Of a stretch of 64,000 nucleotides of DNA, positions 33,381-42,334 are shown one piece after another (the first letter of the stretch is position 1; each line of letters starts with the position of its first letter). Both the position numbers and the translations under genes were made by a program. A model generated the notes under the pieces. That model did not search any database, had not been told where the DNA came from, and saw nothing but the letters and a program-made list of their open reading frames with translations. The DNA comes from an uncultured bacterium (GTDB lineage Bacteria > Bacillota > Clostridia > Oscillospirales > Acutalibacteraceae): positions 52,151 to 116,150 of the forward strand of contig CASDTH010000016.1 of assembly GCA_949283655.1 (NCBI GenBank), read 5' to 3'.

Positions 33381-33699
33381 AATCTGTTGATCATGAAATG
33401 CGTTGACCGGGAGGAGTAGCCGGGAGAGCGGCAGCAGAGAGAGGGCGCGTTCGCTGCGAGCGCCCTTTGCCGGCGCCTGTTGTGAAATGCACCCGATAGC
33501 ACGCGGGGGGAACGCAGGGAAACGATCCCGGCGCAAGTATCTCCGCGCGGCAGGCGCCGTTACCGTCGGAGGGTTTTCCTCCCGTCCCTTTGGAGGCGGG
33601 GCGGGAGACCTGCTGAGAGAGAAATCGCAGTGGAACCGCGGAGAAATGCTCCGCCTGCGCGAGGCGCCCGTTTGCAGGGCGGCGCAGGCGGTGTTTTTT
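33381..33699 (+). promoter_or_regulatory. T-box riboswitch, cysteine-specific
   Basis: The leader contains the T-box sequence GTGGAACCGCGG (33629-33641), which pairs with the acceptor end of uncharged tRNA, and a Stem I start with an AGTAG bulge ('GGAGGAGTAGCC'). The specifier loop GTGAAATGCACCC reads UGC (33488-33490), a cysteine codon. A terminator follows at 33651-33691. It controls cysE and, by position, cysS: cysteine starvation should allow read-through. This matches the cysteine identity of both downstream genes. Confidence 0.9.
33651..33699 (+). terminator. T-box-controlled terminator
   Basis: CCGCCTGCGC (33651-33660) pairs with GCGCAGGCGG (33682-33691), then TGTTTTTT. Its left arm abuts the T-box sequence, so the antiterminator and terminator are mutually exclusive. 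Confidence 0.9.
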
Positions 33700-33735
33700 A
33701 TATCCGCTTTTTTCATTGCCAGGAGGGGGTTGCAG

Positions 33736-34386
33736 ATGTTTCGTCAGCTCAGAGAGGATATTGCGTGCGTGCGCGAGCGCGACCCTGCGGCGCGCAGCAC
33801 AGTAGAGGTTTTGTTTTTATACCCCGGCCTGAAAGCGATCCGGATGCATCGCCGGGCGAACTGGTGCTACCGCCACCGGCTATTTTTCCTGGCACGGTGG
33901 ATTTCGCAGCGCGCTGCGCGTAAGACGGGGATCGAGATCCACCCTGCCGCGAAGATCGGCCGCCGGTTTTTCATCGACCATGGCACCGGCGTCGTCATCG
34001 GCGAAACGGCGGAGATCGGCGACGATGTGACGCTCTACCAGGGCGTGACGCTCGGCGGCACGGGGAAGGATACCGGCAAACGCCACCCGACCATCGGAAA
34101 CAATGTGATGATCGGCGCTGGTGCGAAGGTGCTCGGCCCGTTTCGCGTGGGGGATAATAGTAACATCGCGGCAGGCGCGGTGGTGCTGGAGGAAATCCCC
34201 CCGGATTCTACGGCGGTGGGTGTGCCTGCGCGTGTGGTCAAGCGCAACGGTGTGCGCGTGGATAACCTCGACCAGGTGCATGTGCCGGATCCCGTGGCGC
34301 AGGAGCTTTGCTGTATGAAGCTGCGCATTGAGCAGCTGGAGCGGGAAAACGCCGCGCTGGAGCAGGAACTGCGGGAAGAGCGGTAG
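33736..34386 (+). CDS. cysE: Serine O-acetyltransferase
   Basis: A 216-residue enzyme that acetylates serine, the first step to cysteine. It has an N-terminal helical domain ('[20 protein letters not shown]') and a left-handed beta-helix of hexapeptide repeats ('[20 protein letters not shown]', '[20 protein letters not shown]') that includes the catalytic His-Gly of 'DHGTG'. The ATG at 33736 has AGGAGGG upstream; the open frame extending back to 33403 is T-box RNA. A C-terminal coiled segment ('[18 protein letters not shown]') is a modest extension. Confidence 0.95.
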   Translation: MFRQLREDIACVRERDPAARSTVEVLFLYPGLKAIRMHRRANWCYRHRLFFLARWISQRAARKTGIEIHPAAKIGRRFFIDHGTGVVIGETAEIGDDVTLYQGVTLGGTGKDTGKRHPTIGNNVMIGAGAKVLGPFRVGDNSNIAAGAVVLEEIPPDSTAVGVPARVVKRNGVRVDNLDQVHVPDPVAQELCCMKLRIEQLERENAALEQELREER

Positions 34387-34423
34387 CGCGCCGGAGGGCG
34401 TTCTGCTTGCCCATGGCCTATGG

Positions 34424-34450
34424 CGCCCCTTTTCCCTGGGAAATGGGGCG
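34424..34450 (+). terminator. Hairpin between cysE and cysS
   Basis: CGCCCC-T-TTTCC and GGAAA-T-GGGGCG pair around a short loop. It has no long T-run, so it probably modulates rather than ends transcription into cysS. Confidence 0.4.
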
Positions 34451-34495
34451 GGGATTTGATAAAATAATCATATTAGCGAAAAGGAGCGATTTTCA

Positions 34496-35902
34496 ATGAA
34501 GGTTTACAACACATTGACCCGGCAAAAGGAAGAGCTCAAGCCTATTATACCGGGCGAGGTCAAGATTTACGCCTGCGGCCCTACGGTCTATAACTATATC
34601 CACATCGGCAACGCCCGTCCGCTGTGTGTGTTCGATGTGCTGCGCCGCTATTTGGAATACCGCGGCTACCAGGTGCGATTTGTGCAGAATTTTACAGATA
34701 TTGACGATAAGATCATTCGCCGTGCCAACGAAGAGGGGCTCACTTTCTCCGAGGTGTCTGAGAAATATATTCAGGAGTTCTGGGTGGATGCGAAGGGGAT
34801 GAATATTCGCGAGGCGACCGTCCACCCCAAGGCGACAGAGAATATTGACGAAATTCTCTCTATTATTTCCACGCTGGTGGAAAAGGGCTATGCCTATGAG
34901 GCACAGGGGGATGTATATTTCAGCCCTGCGAAATTCCCGGAATATGGAAAGCTCTCCCATCAGCCGCTGGAGGAGCTGGAGGCGGGCGCACGCATCAATA
35001 TCGGCGAGGTCAAGCGTGAGCCGATGGATTTCGCGCTCTGGAAGGCCGCGAAGCCCGGCGAGCCGAGCTGGGATTCCCCCTGGGGCAAGGGCCGGCCGGG
35101 CTGGCATATTGAGTGCTCCGCCATGGTGCGCCGGTATCTTGGTGAGACGATTGATATCCACTGCGGCGGGCAGGATCTTATTTTCCCGCATCATGAGAAT
35201 GAAATTGCGCAGAGCGAGTGCTGCAACGGCGTGCCATTTGCGCATTACTGGATGCATAACGGCTTTATCAATGTGGATAACCGCAAAATGTCGAAATCGC
35301 TCGGCAATTTCTTCACCGTGCGCGACGTGGCGAAGGAATATGGCTATGAACCGATTCGTTACCTGATGATTTCCTCGCAGTATCGCAGCCCGATCAATTA
35401 CAGCGTTGAGATCATCGAGCAGTGCCGTGCGGCGCTCACGCGGCTCTATAGCTGCCGCGACAGCCTCGACTTCGCGCTGAAAAATGCGGTAGAAGCCCCC
35501 GGCGCAGAGGACGATGCAGTGATCGCAAAGCTGGAGGAACGCCGCCGCCAGTTTGAAGAGGCGATGGATGACGATCTGAACACCGCAGACGCGCTTGCGG
35601 CCGTCTATGAGCTGGTGCGCGATATCAACACCTATGTGGCGGCGGGTGTGCATTCTCGTAGGCTGTGCGAGCATGCGTCGGAGCTGTTTGATACGCTGTG
35701 CGGGATCTTGGGCCTGGTCTATGGCCGGCCGGAAGAGAAGAGCCTGGATGAGGAGATCGAGGGGCTCATTGAGCAGCGCAATGCGGCACGCAAGGCGAAA
35801 AACTGGGCGGAGGCGGACCGTATCCGCGATGAGCTGAAGGCGCGCGGGATCCTGCTGGAGGATACCCCGCAGGGCGTGAAGTGGAAATATGCTGAGTCCT
35901 AA
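34496..35902 (+). CDS. cysS: Cysteinyl-tRNA synthetase
   Basis: A 468-residue class I synthetase. The HIGH signature is 'YIHIGNARPLCVFDVL', the KMSKS loop is 'RKMSKSLGNFFT', and zinc ligands include the cysteine in 'YACGPTVYNY' and the HHENE region ('FPHHENEIAQSE'). The length is normal. AAAGGAG precedes the ATG. It lies 109 bp after cysE under the same cysteine T-box. Confidence 0.97.
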   Translation: MKVYNTLTRQKEELKPIIPGEVKIYACGPTVYNYIHIGNARPLCVFDVLRRYLEYRGYQVRFVQNFTDIDDKIIRRANEEGLTFSEVSEKYIQEFWVDAKGMNIREATVHPKATENIDEILSIISTLVEKGYAYEAQGDVYFSPAKFPEYGKLSHQPLEELEAGARINIGEVKREPMDFALWKAAKPGEPSWDSPWGKGRPGWHIECSAMVRRYLGETIDIHCGGQDLIFPHHENEIAQSECCNGVPFAHYWMHNGFINVDNRKMSKSLGNFFTVRDVAKEYGYEPIRYLMISSQYRSPINYSVEIIEQCRAALTRLYSCRDSLDFALKNAVEAPGAEDDAVIAKLEERRRQFEEAMDDDLNTADALAAVYELVRDINTYVAAGVHSRRLCEHASELFDTLCGILGLVYGRPEEKSLDEEIEGLIEQRNAARKAKNWAEADRIRDELKARGILLEDTPQGVKWKYAES

Positions 35903-35924
35903 AATAAAAGAATGACAATGCCCG

Positions 35925-35960
35925 AGCCGGGCCCCTGCGATTTTTCGCCGGGCCCGGCTT
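35925..35960 (+). terminator. Terminator after cysS
   Basis: AGCCGGGCCC (35925-35934) pairs with 35950-35959, and an inner GCGA/TCGC stem carries a T-rich loop. Confidence 0.7.
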
Positions 35961-35983
35961 ATGTTGTGTGTAAGGGCACCGGC

Positions 35984-36013
35984 TTGACAATAGCGGGCAT
36001 CTTTTGTTATGAT
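35984..36013 (+). promoter_or_regulatory. Promoter of the PASTA pseudokinase gene
   Basis: TTGACA (35984-35989), 18 bp, TATGAT (36008-36013), followed by a leader of about 245 bases. Confidence 0.7.
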
Positions 36014-36019
36014 AACGCT

Positions 36020-36265
36020 TAGGTAGACGATAACGCAGCCCCGGCAGGCGGCCTGTTTGGCTTATTTCTGAGCCGGCGCTTTGATTTGCCGCAGGGCAGA
36101 GTTGGCGCGTGCTTGTTGTTTGCCTGCTGAAAAACTTTTTTCGCTTTCTGCTGCGGCGTGGTGTGCAGCCCGGCCATATTGGCTTGGGGGCCTTGCGCAG
36201 AAGGCGGTTTTCTTTGTGGGGTGGCTTTGTGCCTCCCGGTTGGGTGTAAAAGAGGAGTGACCTGA
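36020..36265 (+). other. Long leader before the pseudokinase gene
   Basis: About 245 transcribed bases with no recognised riboswitch. A minus-strand frame (36276-36019) crosses it, but I see no ribosome site for it. The leader could fold (many GC-rich short repeats), but no specific structure is supported. Confidence 0.35.
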
Positions 36266-37939
36266 ATGATAAACACGGATCACCTGTGTATGAGCTGCAT
36301 GCGGGAAATTGGAGAGGAAAAAACCTGCCCCTACTGCGGCTTCCATGCTGATTCGCCGCAGCTCGCCCCCTACCTGCCCATGAGAACAGTTGTGGCGGAG
36401 CGTTACCTGGCAGGAAAGGTGCTGGATTATAATGGCGACGGCGCAACCTATATGGGTTGGGATCTGGAGATGAATGCGCCGGTGACTATCCGCGAATTCC
36501 TGCCGGATGCCATTGCGCAGCGCGGGGAGGATTTGACCCTCAAGCCCATGGCGGGGTGTGAGATCACGTACCGGGATTGCTACCAGAGCTTTCTGGAGCT
36601 GTGGCGCAAGCTTGCGCGTATGCGCGGCCTTTCCGCGTTGATCTTGGTGTTTGATATTGTGGAGGATCACGGCACAGCATATGCGGTGGCTGAATATACT
36701 GAGGGGGTCACCCTGCGGGAATATTTGCTGCGCAGTCCGTCCGGCTATCTCTCTTGGGAGCAGGCGAGGATTCTGTTTATGCCGGTGCTCTCTACGCTGG
36801 GCACTTTGCACAGCGCAGGGATTATCCATCGCGGCATTTCACCCACCACGCTGATGGTGGAGAAGAATGGCAAAATGCGGATCACAGGCTTCAGCATCTG
36901 GCAGGCCCGCACGGCCCGTGGCGATCTGACGGCTCAGCTTTTCCCGGGCTATGCGGCGATTGAACAATATGGATTTGAGGGCCAGCAGGGCCCGTGGACG
37001 GATATCTATGCCTTCTCTGCCGTGCTGTACCGCACATTGATCGGCAGCACGCCGTTGGAGGCTACCTCCCGTGTGACGAATGACCGGTTGGTGGTGCCCG
37101 GCAAATTTGCGGAACAACTGCCCGCCTATGTGATCAACGCGCTGATGAACGGAATGCAGATCCTTCCGGAGGATCGGACGCGGACGGTGGAGCAGCTGCG
37201 GGCGGAGCTTTCCGCCGCGCCGGGCGCTTCGAATATCGCTGCCACGACATATGCAGCCAGAGAAAAAGCGGCTTTAGATGCCGGAGAGCAGGAGCCTGCC
37301 ACAGGCCAAAAGAAAAAATCCTCCAGCTCCAAAACAGCGCTGATTGCAGGCACGGTCAGCATCTTGGTTTGCCTGGCAGTGCTGTCTGTGTTGGCGATGA
37401 CCGTGTGGCGTGATGATTTGAGCCTGCTTTTCCAGAGCAGGGAGGAAGCGACGGCTCCCTCTGCAGTAGAGGAGCTTGTGCGGGTGCCGGATTTTTATGG
37501 CATGAATTATGCTACTATTACGGCAAATCCGAACTATACGGATGATTTTGTATTTGTTTCCGAGTATCAGGAGAACGATACGTTGGAAAAGGATGTTGTG
37601 ATCTCGCAGGATATTCCGTATGGCACGGAGGTCCCCAAGGGAACGAAGATCACCCTCACCATCAGCAGCGGCAATGAAGAAATTTTGCTTCAGGATTATA
37701 CAGGCCAGAGCTATGCAACGGTAAAGCTGCGCCTGGAGGAACTGGGCTTTCAGTGCCGCGCGATTTTAGAAGAGAACCGGGAGCCGGAGCGGGCGGGCAA
37801 AATCTCTGCAATGATTACACAGCCGGAAAGATCCTATAAAAAGGGAACAGAAATTTATGTGAGGGTTTGGAGCGAGGTCCAGACGGAAGAGCCCAGCGCT
37901 GTGGTGATCACGGTGGTGCCGGATTCCACGGGAGCGTAA
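36266..37939 (+). CDS. Membrane pseudokinase with zinc ribbon and PASTA domains
   Basis: A 557-residue protein. Order: zinc ribbon (C8, C11, C21, C24), protein kinase fold (about 45-310), membrane helix (about 355-377), two PASTA-like domains (about 398-470 and 470-540) facing outside. Key kinase residues are lost: the ATP-binding lysine is R76 ('VTIRE' for VAIKE), the HRD aspartate is G190 ('HRGISPTTL'), the asparagine is T195, and DFG reads G208-F-S ('ITGFSIW'). The fold is kept ('PGYAAIEQYG', 'TDIYAFSAVLYRTLIGSTP'). It is thus a probable pseudokinase that senses cell-wall fragments or scaffolds partners instead of phosphorylating. A GNAT gene follows. Confidence 0.88.
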   Translation: MINTDHLCMSCMREIGEEKTCPYCGFHADSPQLAPYLPMRTVVAERYLAGKVLDYNGDGATYMGWDLEMNAPVTIREFLPDAIAQRGEDLTLKPMAGCEITYRDCYQSFLELWRKLARMRGLSALILVFDIVEDHGTAYAVAEYTEGVTLREYLLRSPSGYLSWEQARILFMPVLSTLGTLHSAGIIHRGISPTTLMVEKNGKMRITGFSIWQARTARGDLTAQLFPGYAAIEQYGFEGQQGPWTDIYAFSAVLYRTLIGSTPLEATSRVTNDRLVVPGKFAEQLPAYVINALMNGMQILPEDRTRTVEQLRAELSAAPGASNIAATTYAAREKAALDAGEQEPATGQKKKSSSSKTALIAGTVSILVCLAVLSVLAMTVWRDDLSLLFQSREEATAPSAVEELVRVPDFYGMNYATITANPNYTDDFVFVSEYQENDTLEKDVVISQDIPYGTEVPKGTKITLTISSGNEEILLQDYTGQSYATVKLRLEELGFQCRAILEENREPERAGKISAMITQPERSYKKGTEIYVRVWSEVQTEEPSAVVITVVPDSTGA

Positions 37940-37965
37940 ATCTGAGAAAGGATGAGAACTGCCTA

Positions 37966-38406
37966 ATGAAGGTGCGTGCGTTTACACCAGCCGATCAAGA
38001 GGCCTATCTTGCAATGGGTCGGGATTTTTATGCAGGGGAGGGGACGTTGTTTCCCATCACTGACGAGAAACTGATCAATACGTTTCATCGCCTGCTGGCG
38101 GGCGAGCCTGGCCTACGCGGATGCATTTTGGAGCAGGATGGGCAGGTTGTCGGCTATGCGCTGATGGTCTCTTACTGGAGCTGCGAGGCGGGGGGGAAGA
38201 CTGTACAGCTGGAGGAGCTTTATCTTTCTGAGCGGGTGCGAGGGCGGGGCCTCGGCTCGCAATTTATGGAGTGGCTGCTACGGGAATACGAGGGGGAGGC
38301 AAAGCGTTTCCGCCTGGAGGTGTGCCCGCGCAACCAGCGTGTCAAAAAGCTGTATGAACGCTATGGCTTTGTGCCTCTGCCCTATGAGCAGATGGTGAGA
38401 GAATGA
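37966..38406 (+). CDS. GNAT-family N-acetyltransferase
   Basis: A 146-residue acetyltransferase of the GNAT fold. 'VQLEELYLSERVRGRGLGSQ' contains the acetyl-CoA motif (R/Q-x-x-G-x-G/A) and 'LEVCPRNQRVKKLYERYGF' is the conserved C-terminal strand and helix. The ATG at 37966 was chosen because earlier frame positions overlap the pseudokinase gene. It begins 26 bp after that gene and probably shares its transcript. The acceptor is unknown. Confidence 0.88.
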   Translation: MKVRAFTPADQEAYLAMGRDFYAGEGTLFPITDEKLINTFHRLLAGEPGLRGCILEQDGQVVGYALMVSYWSCEAGGKTVQLEELYLSERVRGRGLGSQFMEWLLREYEGEAKRFRLEVCPRNQRVKKLYERYGFVPLPYEQMVRE

Positions 38407-38411
38407 AGCAG

Positions 38412-38456
38412 GCGCCGGAATCCAGCCGGGATATGGCTGGACTCTGGCGTTTTTTG
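38412..38456 (+). terminator. Terminator after the GNAT gene
   Basis: CGCCGGAATCCAGCC (38413-38427) pairs with GGCTGGACTCTGGCG (38435-38449) with one mismatch and one wobble, followed by TTTTTT. Confidence 0.88.
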
Positions 38457-38522
38457 CGTTTTATTTTTCACATCAAAGGCTGGTTAGCTGCCCTATCATA
38501 GAACATACACTTAGGTTTAGTG

Positions 38523-38554
38523 CCCTCCTTTTTTATATGGAAAGGAGGGTTTTT
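38523..38554 (+). terminator. Second terminator before the glycerate kinase gene
   Basis: CCCTCCTTT (38523-38531) pairs with AAAGGAGGG (38541-38549) and is followed by TTTTT. It may end a short leader transcript or back up the previous terminator. Confidence 0.7.
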
Positions 38555-38678
38555 GCCGGAGATAGGTAGCACATCTGTGCGGCCGCGTGGCACGGGAAAA
38601 AGGCTTTTTGCCGGCAGGAATAGCAAGAGTAAAAATGAGGTTTTAGAAGTGCGAGATCAACGGAAGGAGGAGCAATTT

Positions 38679-39839
38679 GTGCCAGATGAGCAAAAAAAGA
38701 AACGGATTTTGATCGCCCCGGATTCCTTTAAGGGAACGATGGATGCCAGAGAGATCTGCCGGATTCTGCGCGAGGCATTTTTGGAGGTGGAGCCGTCACT
38801 GGAGATTTGCTGTCTTCCTATGGCGGATGGCGGCGAGGGGACGGTGGACGCTTTCCTAAACGCTTTCGGCGGAACGCAGGAGCATATCCGTGTGCATGGC
38901 CCACTCTTTGCCTGCCGGGAGGCTACGTTTGCCATCCTGCGAGACGGCACGGCCGTGGTCGAAATGGCACAGGCTGCTGGCCTGACGCTGGTGGCGGAAA
39001 CAAGCAGAAATCCGCTTTATACTTCCACTTACGGGGTAGGGGAGCTGATTCTTACCGCGCTGGATGCCGGCTGCCGGCGTATTCTGATCTGTGTGGGTGG
39101 GAGCGCAACGGTGGATGGCGGGCTTGGTTGCCTGACTGCGCTCGGCATTCGTTTCGTGAACCGGCAGGGGGAAGAGGTACCGCCCATGGGTTGTGGGTTG
39201 GGGCAGGTGGATCACATCCTGACGGATGGGCTGGAGAAACGGCTTCGCGGGATGGAGCTCATTGTACTCTGCGATGTGGATAGCCCGCTGCATGGCGCGG
39301 GGGGAGCGGCACTTGCCTTTGGCCGCCAGAAGGGGGCGGATGACGGGCAAATTCGGGCGCTGGATGCTGCGCTGCGTTCTTTTTCGGAGGTAGTGCGGCG
39401 TGATACGGGCTGTGATCTCAGCACACTTGCCGGGGCCGGAGCGGCAGGCGGCCTGGCTGGAGGGCTTGCCGCGCTGGCGGGGGCGAAACTCTCCAGCGGT
39501 TCAGAATTTTTGCTGCGGGAAATGGGGTTTGACGCGCTTGCCCAACGCGCTGCTCTCGTGGTGACGGGGGAGGGGCAGCTTGATTCACAGAGCGTGCGGG
39601 GCAAGGTGGTTGCCGGTGTTGCCCGCCATGCCGCGCAAACGCCGGTGATTGCGGTTGCCGGCCAGGTAGAGGGCGACCGTGCCTGGCTTGCCGGTGCGTT
39701 GGGACTGGCCGGGGTTTATGAGGCCAATGAGGCGCGAAAGCCCTTTGCCGAGGTGCAAAAAAGTTGCCGGGAGGATTTATACAGGGCGGCACGGCGCGCA
39801 GCGCGGGATTTCCTGCAAGCACAGTCTGGGCAGAGCTAA
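38679..39839 (+). CDS. Glycerate kinase (GlxK/GarK type)
   Basis: A 386-residue kinase of glycerate kinase type 1, which phosphorylates glycerate for entry into glycolysis. 'LIAPDSFKGTMDAREICRIL' is the family opening, 'PMADGGEGTVDAF' and 'ICVGGSATVDGGLGCLTALG' are the conserved glycine-rich motifs, and 'GAGAAGGLAGGLAAL' and 'VVTGEGQLDSQSVRGKV' lie in the second lobe. A GTG at 38679 follows AAGGAGG by eight bases; the frame extends further back without a site. No glyoxylate or tartrate genes lie nearby. Confidence 0.93.
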   Translation: MPDEQKKKRILIAPDSFKGTMDAREICRILREAFLEVEPSLEICCLPMADGGEGTVDAFLNAFGGTQEHIRVHGPLFACREATFAILRDGTAVVEMAQAAGLTLVAETSRNPLYTSTYGVGELILTALDAGCRRILICVGGSATVDGGLGCLTALGIRFVNRQGEEVPPMGCGLGQVDHILTDGLEKRLRGMELIVLCDVDSPLHGAGGAALAFGRQKGADDGQIRALDAALRSFSEVVRRDTGCDLSTLAGAGAAGGLAGGLAALAGAKLSSGSEFLLREMGFDALAQRAALVVTGEGQLDSQSVRGKVVAGVARHAAQTPVIAVAGQVEGDRAWLAGALGLAGVYEANEARKPFAEVQKSCREDLYRAARRAARDFLQAQSGQS

Positions 39840-39918
39840 ACAATTTGCCCGTGGTTGTCCCCCACTGCCTGCACACCTTGGCTGCGTAAGCTTTAAAAAG
39901 AAAACTGCTGCCTAGCTC

Positions 39919-39947
39919 TTGCAATTTCTTCCCGCATGTGCTATACT
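39919..39947 (+). promoter_or_regulatory. Promoter of rpsB-tsf
   Basis: TTGCAA (39919-39924), 17 bp, TATACT (39942-39947), with a leader of about 140 bases that could carry S2 autoregulation. Confidence 0.7.
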
Positions 39948-40094
39948 ACTCCAGCAAAAATGTATTGCTGTGCCTTCATGCGGTAGTACATCCTGCAAAA
40001 CACACGCATAGTGTTTGTTCGGCGGGTGCATTTTCGTTGGAAATGTCGCCGTCCCGAGAGCTGTGCGGAGGTAAAACAAAGGAGGATTTACCCT

Positions 40095-40847
40095 ATGGCA
40101 GTCGTATCTATGAAGCAGCTACTGGAAGCGGGCGTCCACTTCGGGCATCAGACCCGCCGCTGGAACCCCAAAATGGCGAAGTATATCTTCACCGAGCGCA
40201 ACGGCATTTATATCATCGATCTGCAGAAAACCGTGCGCAAGCTGGAGGAGGCCTATGTGTTCGTGCGCGATCTCGCGGCGGACGGGCAGGAGATTCTCTT
40301 CGTCGGCACAAAGAAGCAGGCGCAGGATTCCATCCGTGAGGAGGCTTCCCGCTGTGAAATGCCCTATGTCAACGCTCGTTGGCTGGGCGGTATGCTGACC
40401 AACTTTAAAACGATCCGGCAGCGCATCAAGCGCCTGGAGCAGCTCAAGGCCATGGAAGAGGACGGCACGTTTGAGCTGTTGCCCAAAAAAGAGGTTACGA
40501 AGCTCAAGCTCGAGATCGAAAAGCTCGAGAAGTTTATGGGCGGTATCACGCAGATGAAGCGTCAGCCCGCTGCGATGTTTATCGTCGATCCGCGCAAGGA
40601 GCGCATTGCAGTGGCTGAGGCCAAAAAGCTTGGCATTCCGATCATTGCGATTGTTGACACCAACTGTGACCCGGATGAGATCGATTATGTCATCCCCGGC
40701 AATGACGACGCGATCCGCGCCGTCCGCCTGATCTCTTCCGCGATGGCGGACGCCGTCATGGAGGGCCGTCAGATGAGCGCCGACGCCGCTGAGGAAGCCG
40801 GCGCAGGCGAGGAGGCCGAAGCGGCCGACGAGCAGCCCAGCGCATAA
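40095..40847 (+). CDS. rpsB: 30S ribosomal protein S2
   Basis: A 250-residue S2. '[20 protein letters not shown]' is the family opening and '[18 protein letters not shown]' the conserved end. An acidic Ala/Glu tail follows, common in Firmicutes. The ATG at 40095 follows GGAGG. tsf lies downstream across a terminator-like hairpin. Confidence 0.98.
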   Translation: MAVVSMKQLLEAGVHFGHQTRRWNPKMAKYIFTERNGIYIIDLQKTVRKLEEAYVFVRDLAADGQEILFVGTKKQAQDSIREEASRCEMPYVNARWLGGMLTNFKTIRQRIKRLEQLKAMEEDGTFELLPKKEVTKLKLEIEKLEKFMGGITQMKRQPAAMFIVDPRKERIAVAEAKKLGIPIIAIVDTNCDPDEIDYVIPGNDDAIRAVRLISSAMADAVMEGRQMSADAAEEAGAGEEAEAADEQPSA

Positions 40848-40890
40848 CGCACAAAAACCAGAATCCATCCCCTACTTGCGGGGAGGGGCC

Positions 40891-40964
40891 GCCCGTGCCA
40901 GGGGCTACTGCTCAAATCCGGTGCGGATTTTCAGTAAGCGCAGCCTGATGGCGCGGGCTTTTTT
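40891..40964 (+). terminator. Attenuator/terminator between rpsB and tsf
   Basis: GCCCGTGCC (40891-40899) pairs with GGCGCGGGC (40950-40958) with one wobble and is followed by TTTTTT; an inner AAATCCG/CGGATTT hairpin lies within. It probably lets part of the transcript continue into tsf. Confidence 0.65.
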
Positions 40965-41000
40965 GAAGCAATTTCATGATGAGATCGGAGGAGTATAAAT

Positions 41001-41930
41001 ATGGCAGCATTTACTGCAAAAGACGTACAGGCTCTGCGCGAGAAGACCGGCGTGGGCATGATGGATTGCAAAAAGGCGCTTGTCGCCGCTGACGGCGATA
41101 TGGAGAAGGCGATCGACTTCCTGCGTGAAAAGGGCCTTGCAGCGGCTACCAAAAAGGCCAGCCGTATTGCGGCAGAGGGCGTTGTGCTCGCCTATAGCGA
41201 TGAGGAGAAAAAGATCGGCGTTGTGGTTGAAGTGAATTCCGAGACGGATTTCGTCGCGAAGAATCAGGAGTTCCAGAGCTTCGTCATGGACATCGCCAAG
41301 ACGATCGCCGCCAACAATCCGGCGGATGTTGACGCTCTGCTCAATGAGAAACTCGCCGGCAGCGACCGCACCGTGCAGGAGAACCTGCAGGATAAAATCC
41401 TTGCCATTGGTGAGAATATGAAGATCCGCCGCTTTGAGCGCGTGGAGGGCGTTGTATCCACCTATGTCCATGGCGGTGGCACGGTTGGCGTTATGGTGCA
41501 TTTTGATGTGGATGACGCGACTGCGGCAAACGAAAAGTTTAAGGCGATGGGCAAGGATGTCGCGATGCAGATTGCTGCGATGAATCCGGCTTATCTGGAT
41601 GAGGCGAGCGTCCCGGCGGATGTGATCGCCCATGAGAAGGAGATCCTCACCGCGCAACTTGCGGAGGATGAGAAGAATAAGAATAAGCCCGCTCAGGTGA
41701 TCGAGAAGATCGTACAGGGCCGCATTGGCAAGTATTTCAAAGAGAATTGCCTGATGGATCAGCAGTTTGTCAAGGATGGCGACCTGAGCGTTAGCAAGTA
41801 TGTGGAAACCGTTGCAAAAGAGATTGGCACTTCTATCCAGGTGTTGGGCTTTACCCGGTTTGCAAAGGGCGAGGGCCTGCAGAAGCGCGAGGATAATTTT
41901 GCGGACGAAGTAGCCGGCATGATGAAATAA
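41001..41930 (+). CDS. tsf: Elongation factor Ts
   Basis: A 309-residue EF-Ts, the nucleotide exchange factor of EF-Tu. The N-terminal UBA-like domain is 'VQALREKTGVGMMDCKKALV', and the core motif 'VEVNSETDFVAKNQEFQ' contains the TDFVA residues that contact EF-Tu. Normal length. GGAGGAG precedes the ATG. Confidence 0.98.
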   Translation: MAAFTAKDVQALREKTGVGMMDCKKALVAADGDMEKAIDFLREKGLAAATKKASRIAAEGVVLAYSDEEKKIGVVVEVNSETDFVAKNQEFQSFVMDIAKTIAANNPADVDALLNEKLAGSDRTVQENLQDKILAIGENMKIRRFERVEGVVSTYVHGGGTVGVMVHFDVDDATAANEKFKAMGKDVAMQIAAMNPAYLDEASVPADVIAHEKEILTAQLAEDEKNKNKPAQVIEKIVQGRIGKYFKENCLMDQQFVKDGDLSVSKYVETVAKEIGTSIQVLGFTRFAKGEGLQKREDNFADEVAGMMK

Positions 41931-41956
41931 TAGGCGCCGTTTGCGCGGCCCTTTCG

Positions 41957-42001
41957 GCAAAGCAGGGCTTATCCGGGTTGCCCGGATAAGCCCTGCTTTG
42001 C
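41957..42001 (+). terminator. Very long terminator after tsf
   Basis: A perfect 21 bp stem (41957-41977 with 41981-42001) with a 3-base loop. It has no long T-run; stem length alone should block elongation. Confidence 0.8.
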
Positions 42002-42232
42002 TTATGGCTGCTTGGGGGAGCAGAGACGGTGCCTGTTTTCCAGCCGATGCGCCGTGCAGTGGGCGCGGTTTCTGCCATGTGGAAAGTTATCGTGAATTTA
42101 TACAAAGTTTTGCTTGTGTGAAAACCACCAAGAATGCAGCCGAATTGTTGTCAATTCTCAATAGAAAAAAGGCAATATATGGGGCTGAACGGAATTTTTT
42201 TAAAAATACCATAACTTTTCTTGCAGAAAAAC
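42002..42232. other. Intergenic region without a gene
   Basis: About 230 AT-richer bases between the tsf terminator and the next promoter. No supported frame or RNA was recognised. Confidence 0.5.
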
Positions 42233-42261
42233 TTGCAATAGCATGGCCGATTGTGTAAAAT
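42233..42261 (+). promoter_or_regulatory. Promoter of the PucR/CdaR-type regulator
   Basis: TTGCAA (42233-42238), 17 bp, TAAAAT (42256-42261), about 75 bp before the start codon. Confidence 0.65.
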
Positions 42262-42334
42262 GTATAAGGAATCCATGGGCATAATGTATAAAAATTTTTC
42301 CGCAAACAGACTAACGAACATGGGGGGCTATTTT

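Noticed and set aside
33403..33735. N-terminal extension of the cysE frame
   Set aside because: The region is the T-box leader; cysE starts at 33736 with its own ribosome site.
34493..35674. 393-codon minus-strand frame opposite cysS
   Set aside because: Shadow of cysS; no ribosome site or recognisable protein.
36019..36276. 85-codon minus-strand frame in the pseudokinase leader
   Set aside because: No ribosome site seen and it overlaps a promoter and leader on the other strand; composition is basic but resembles no known protein.
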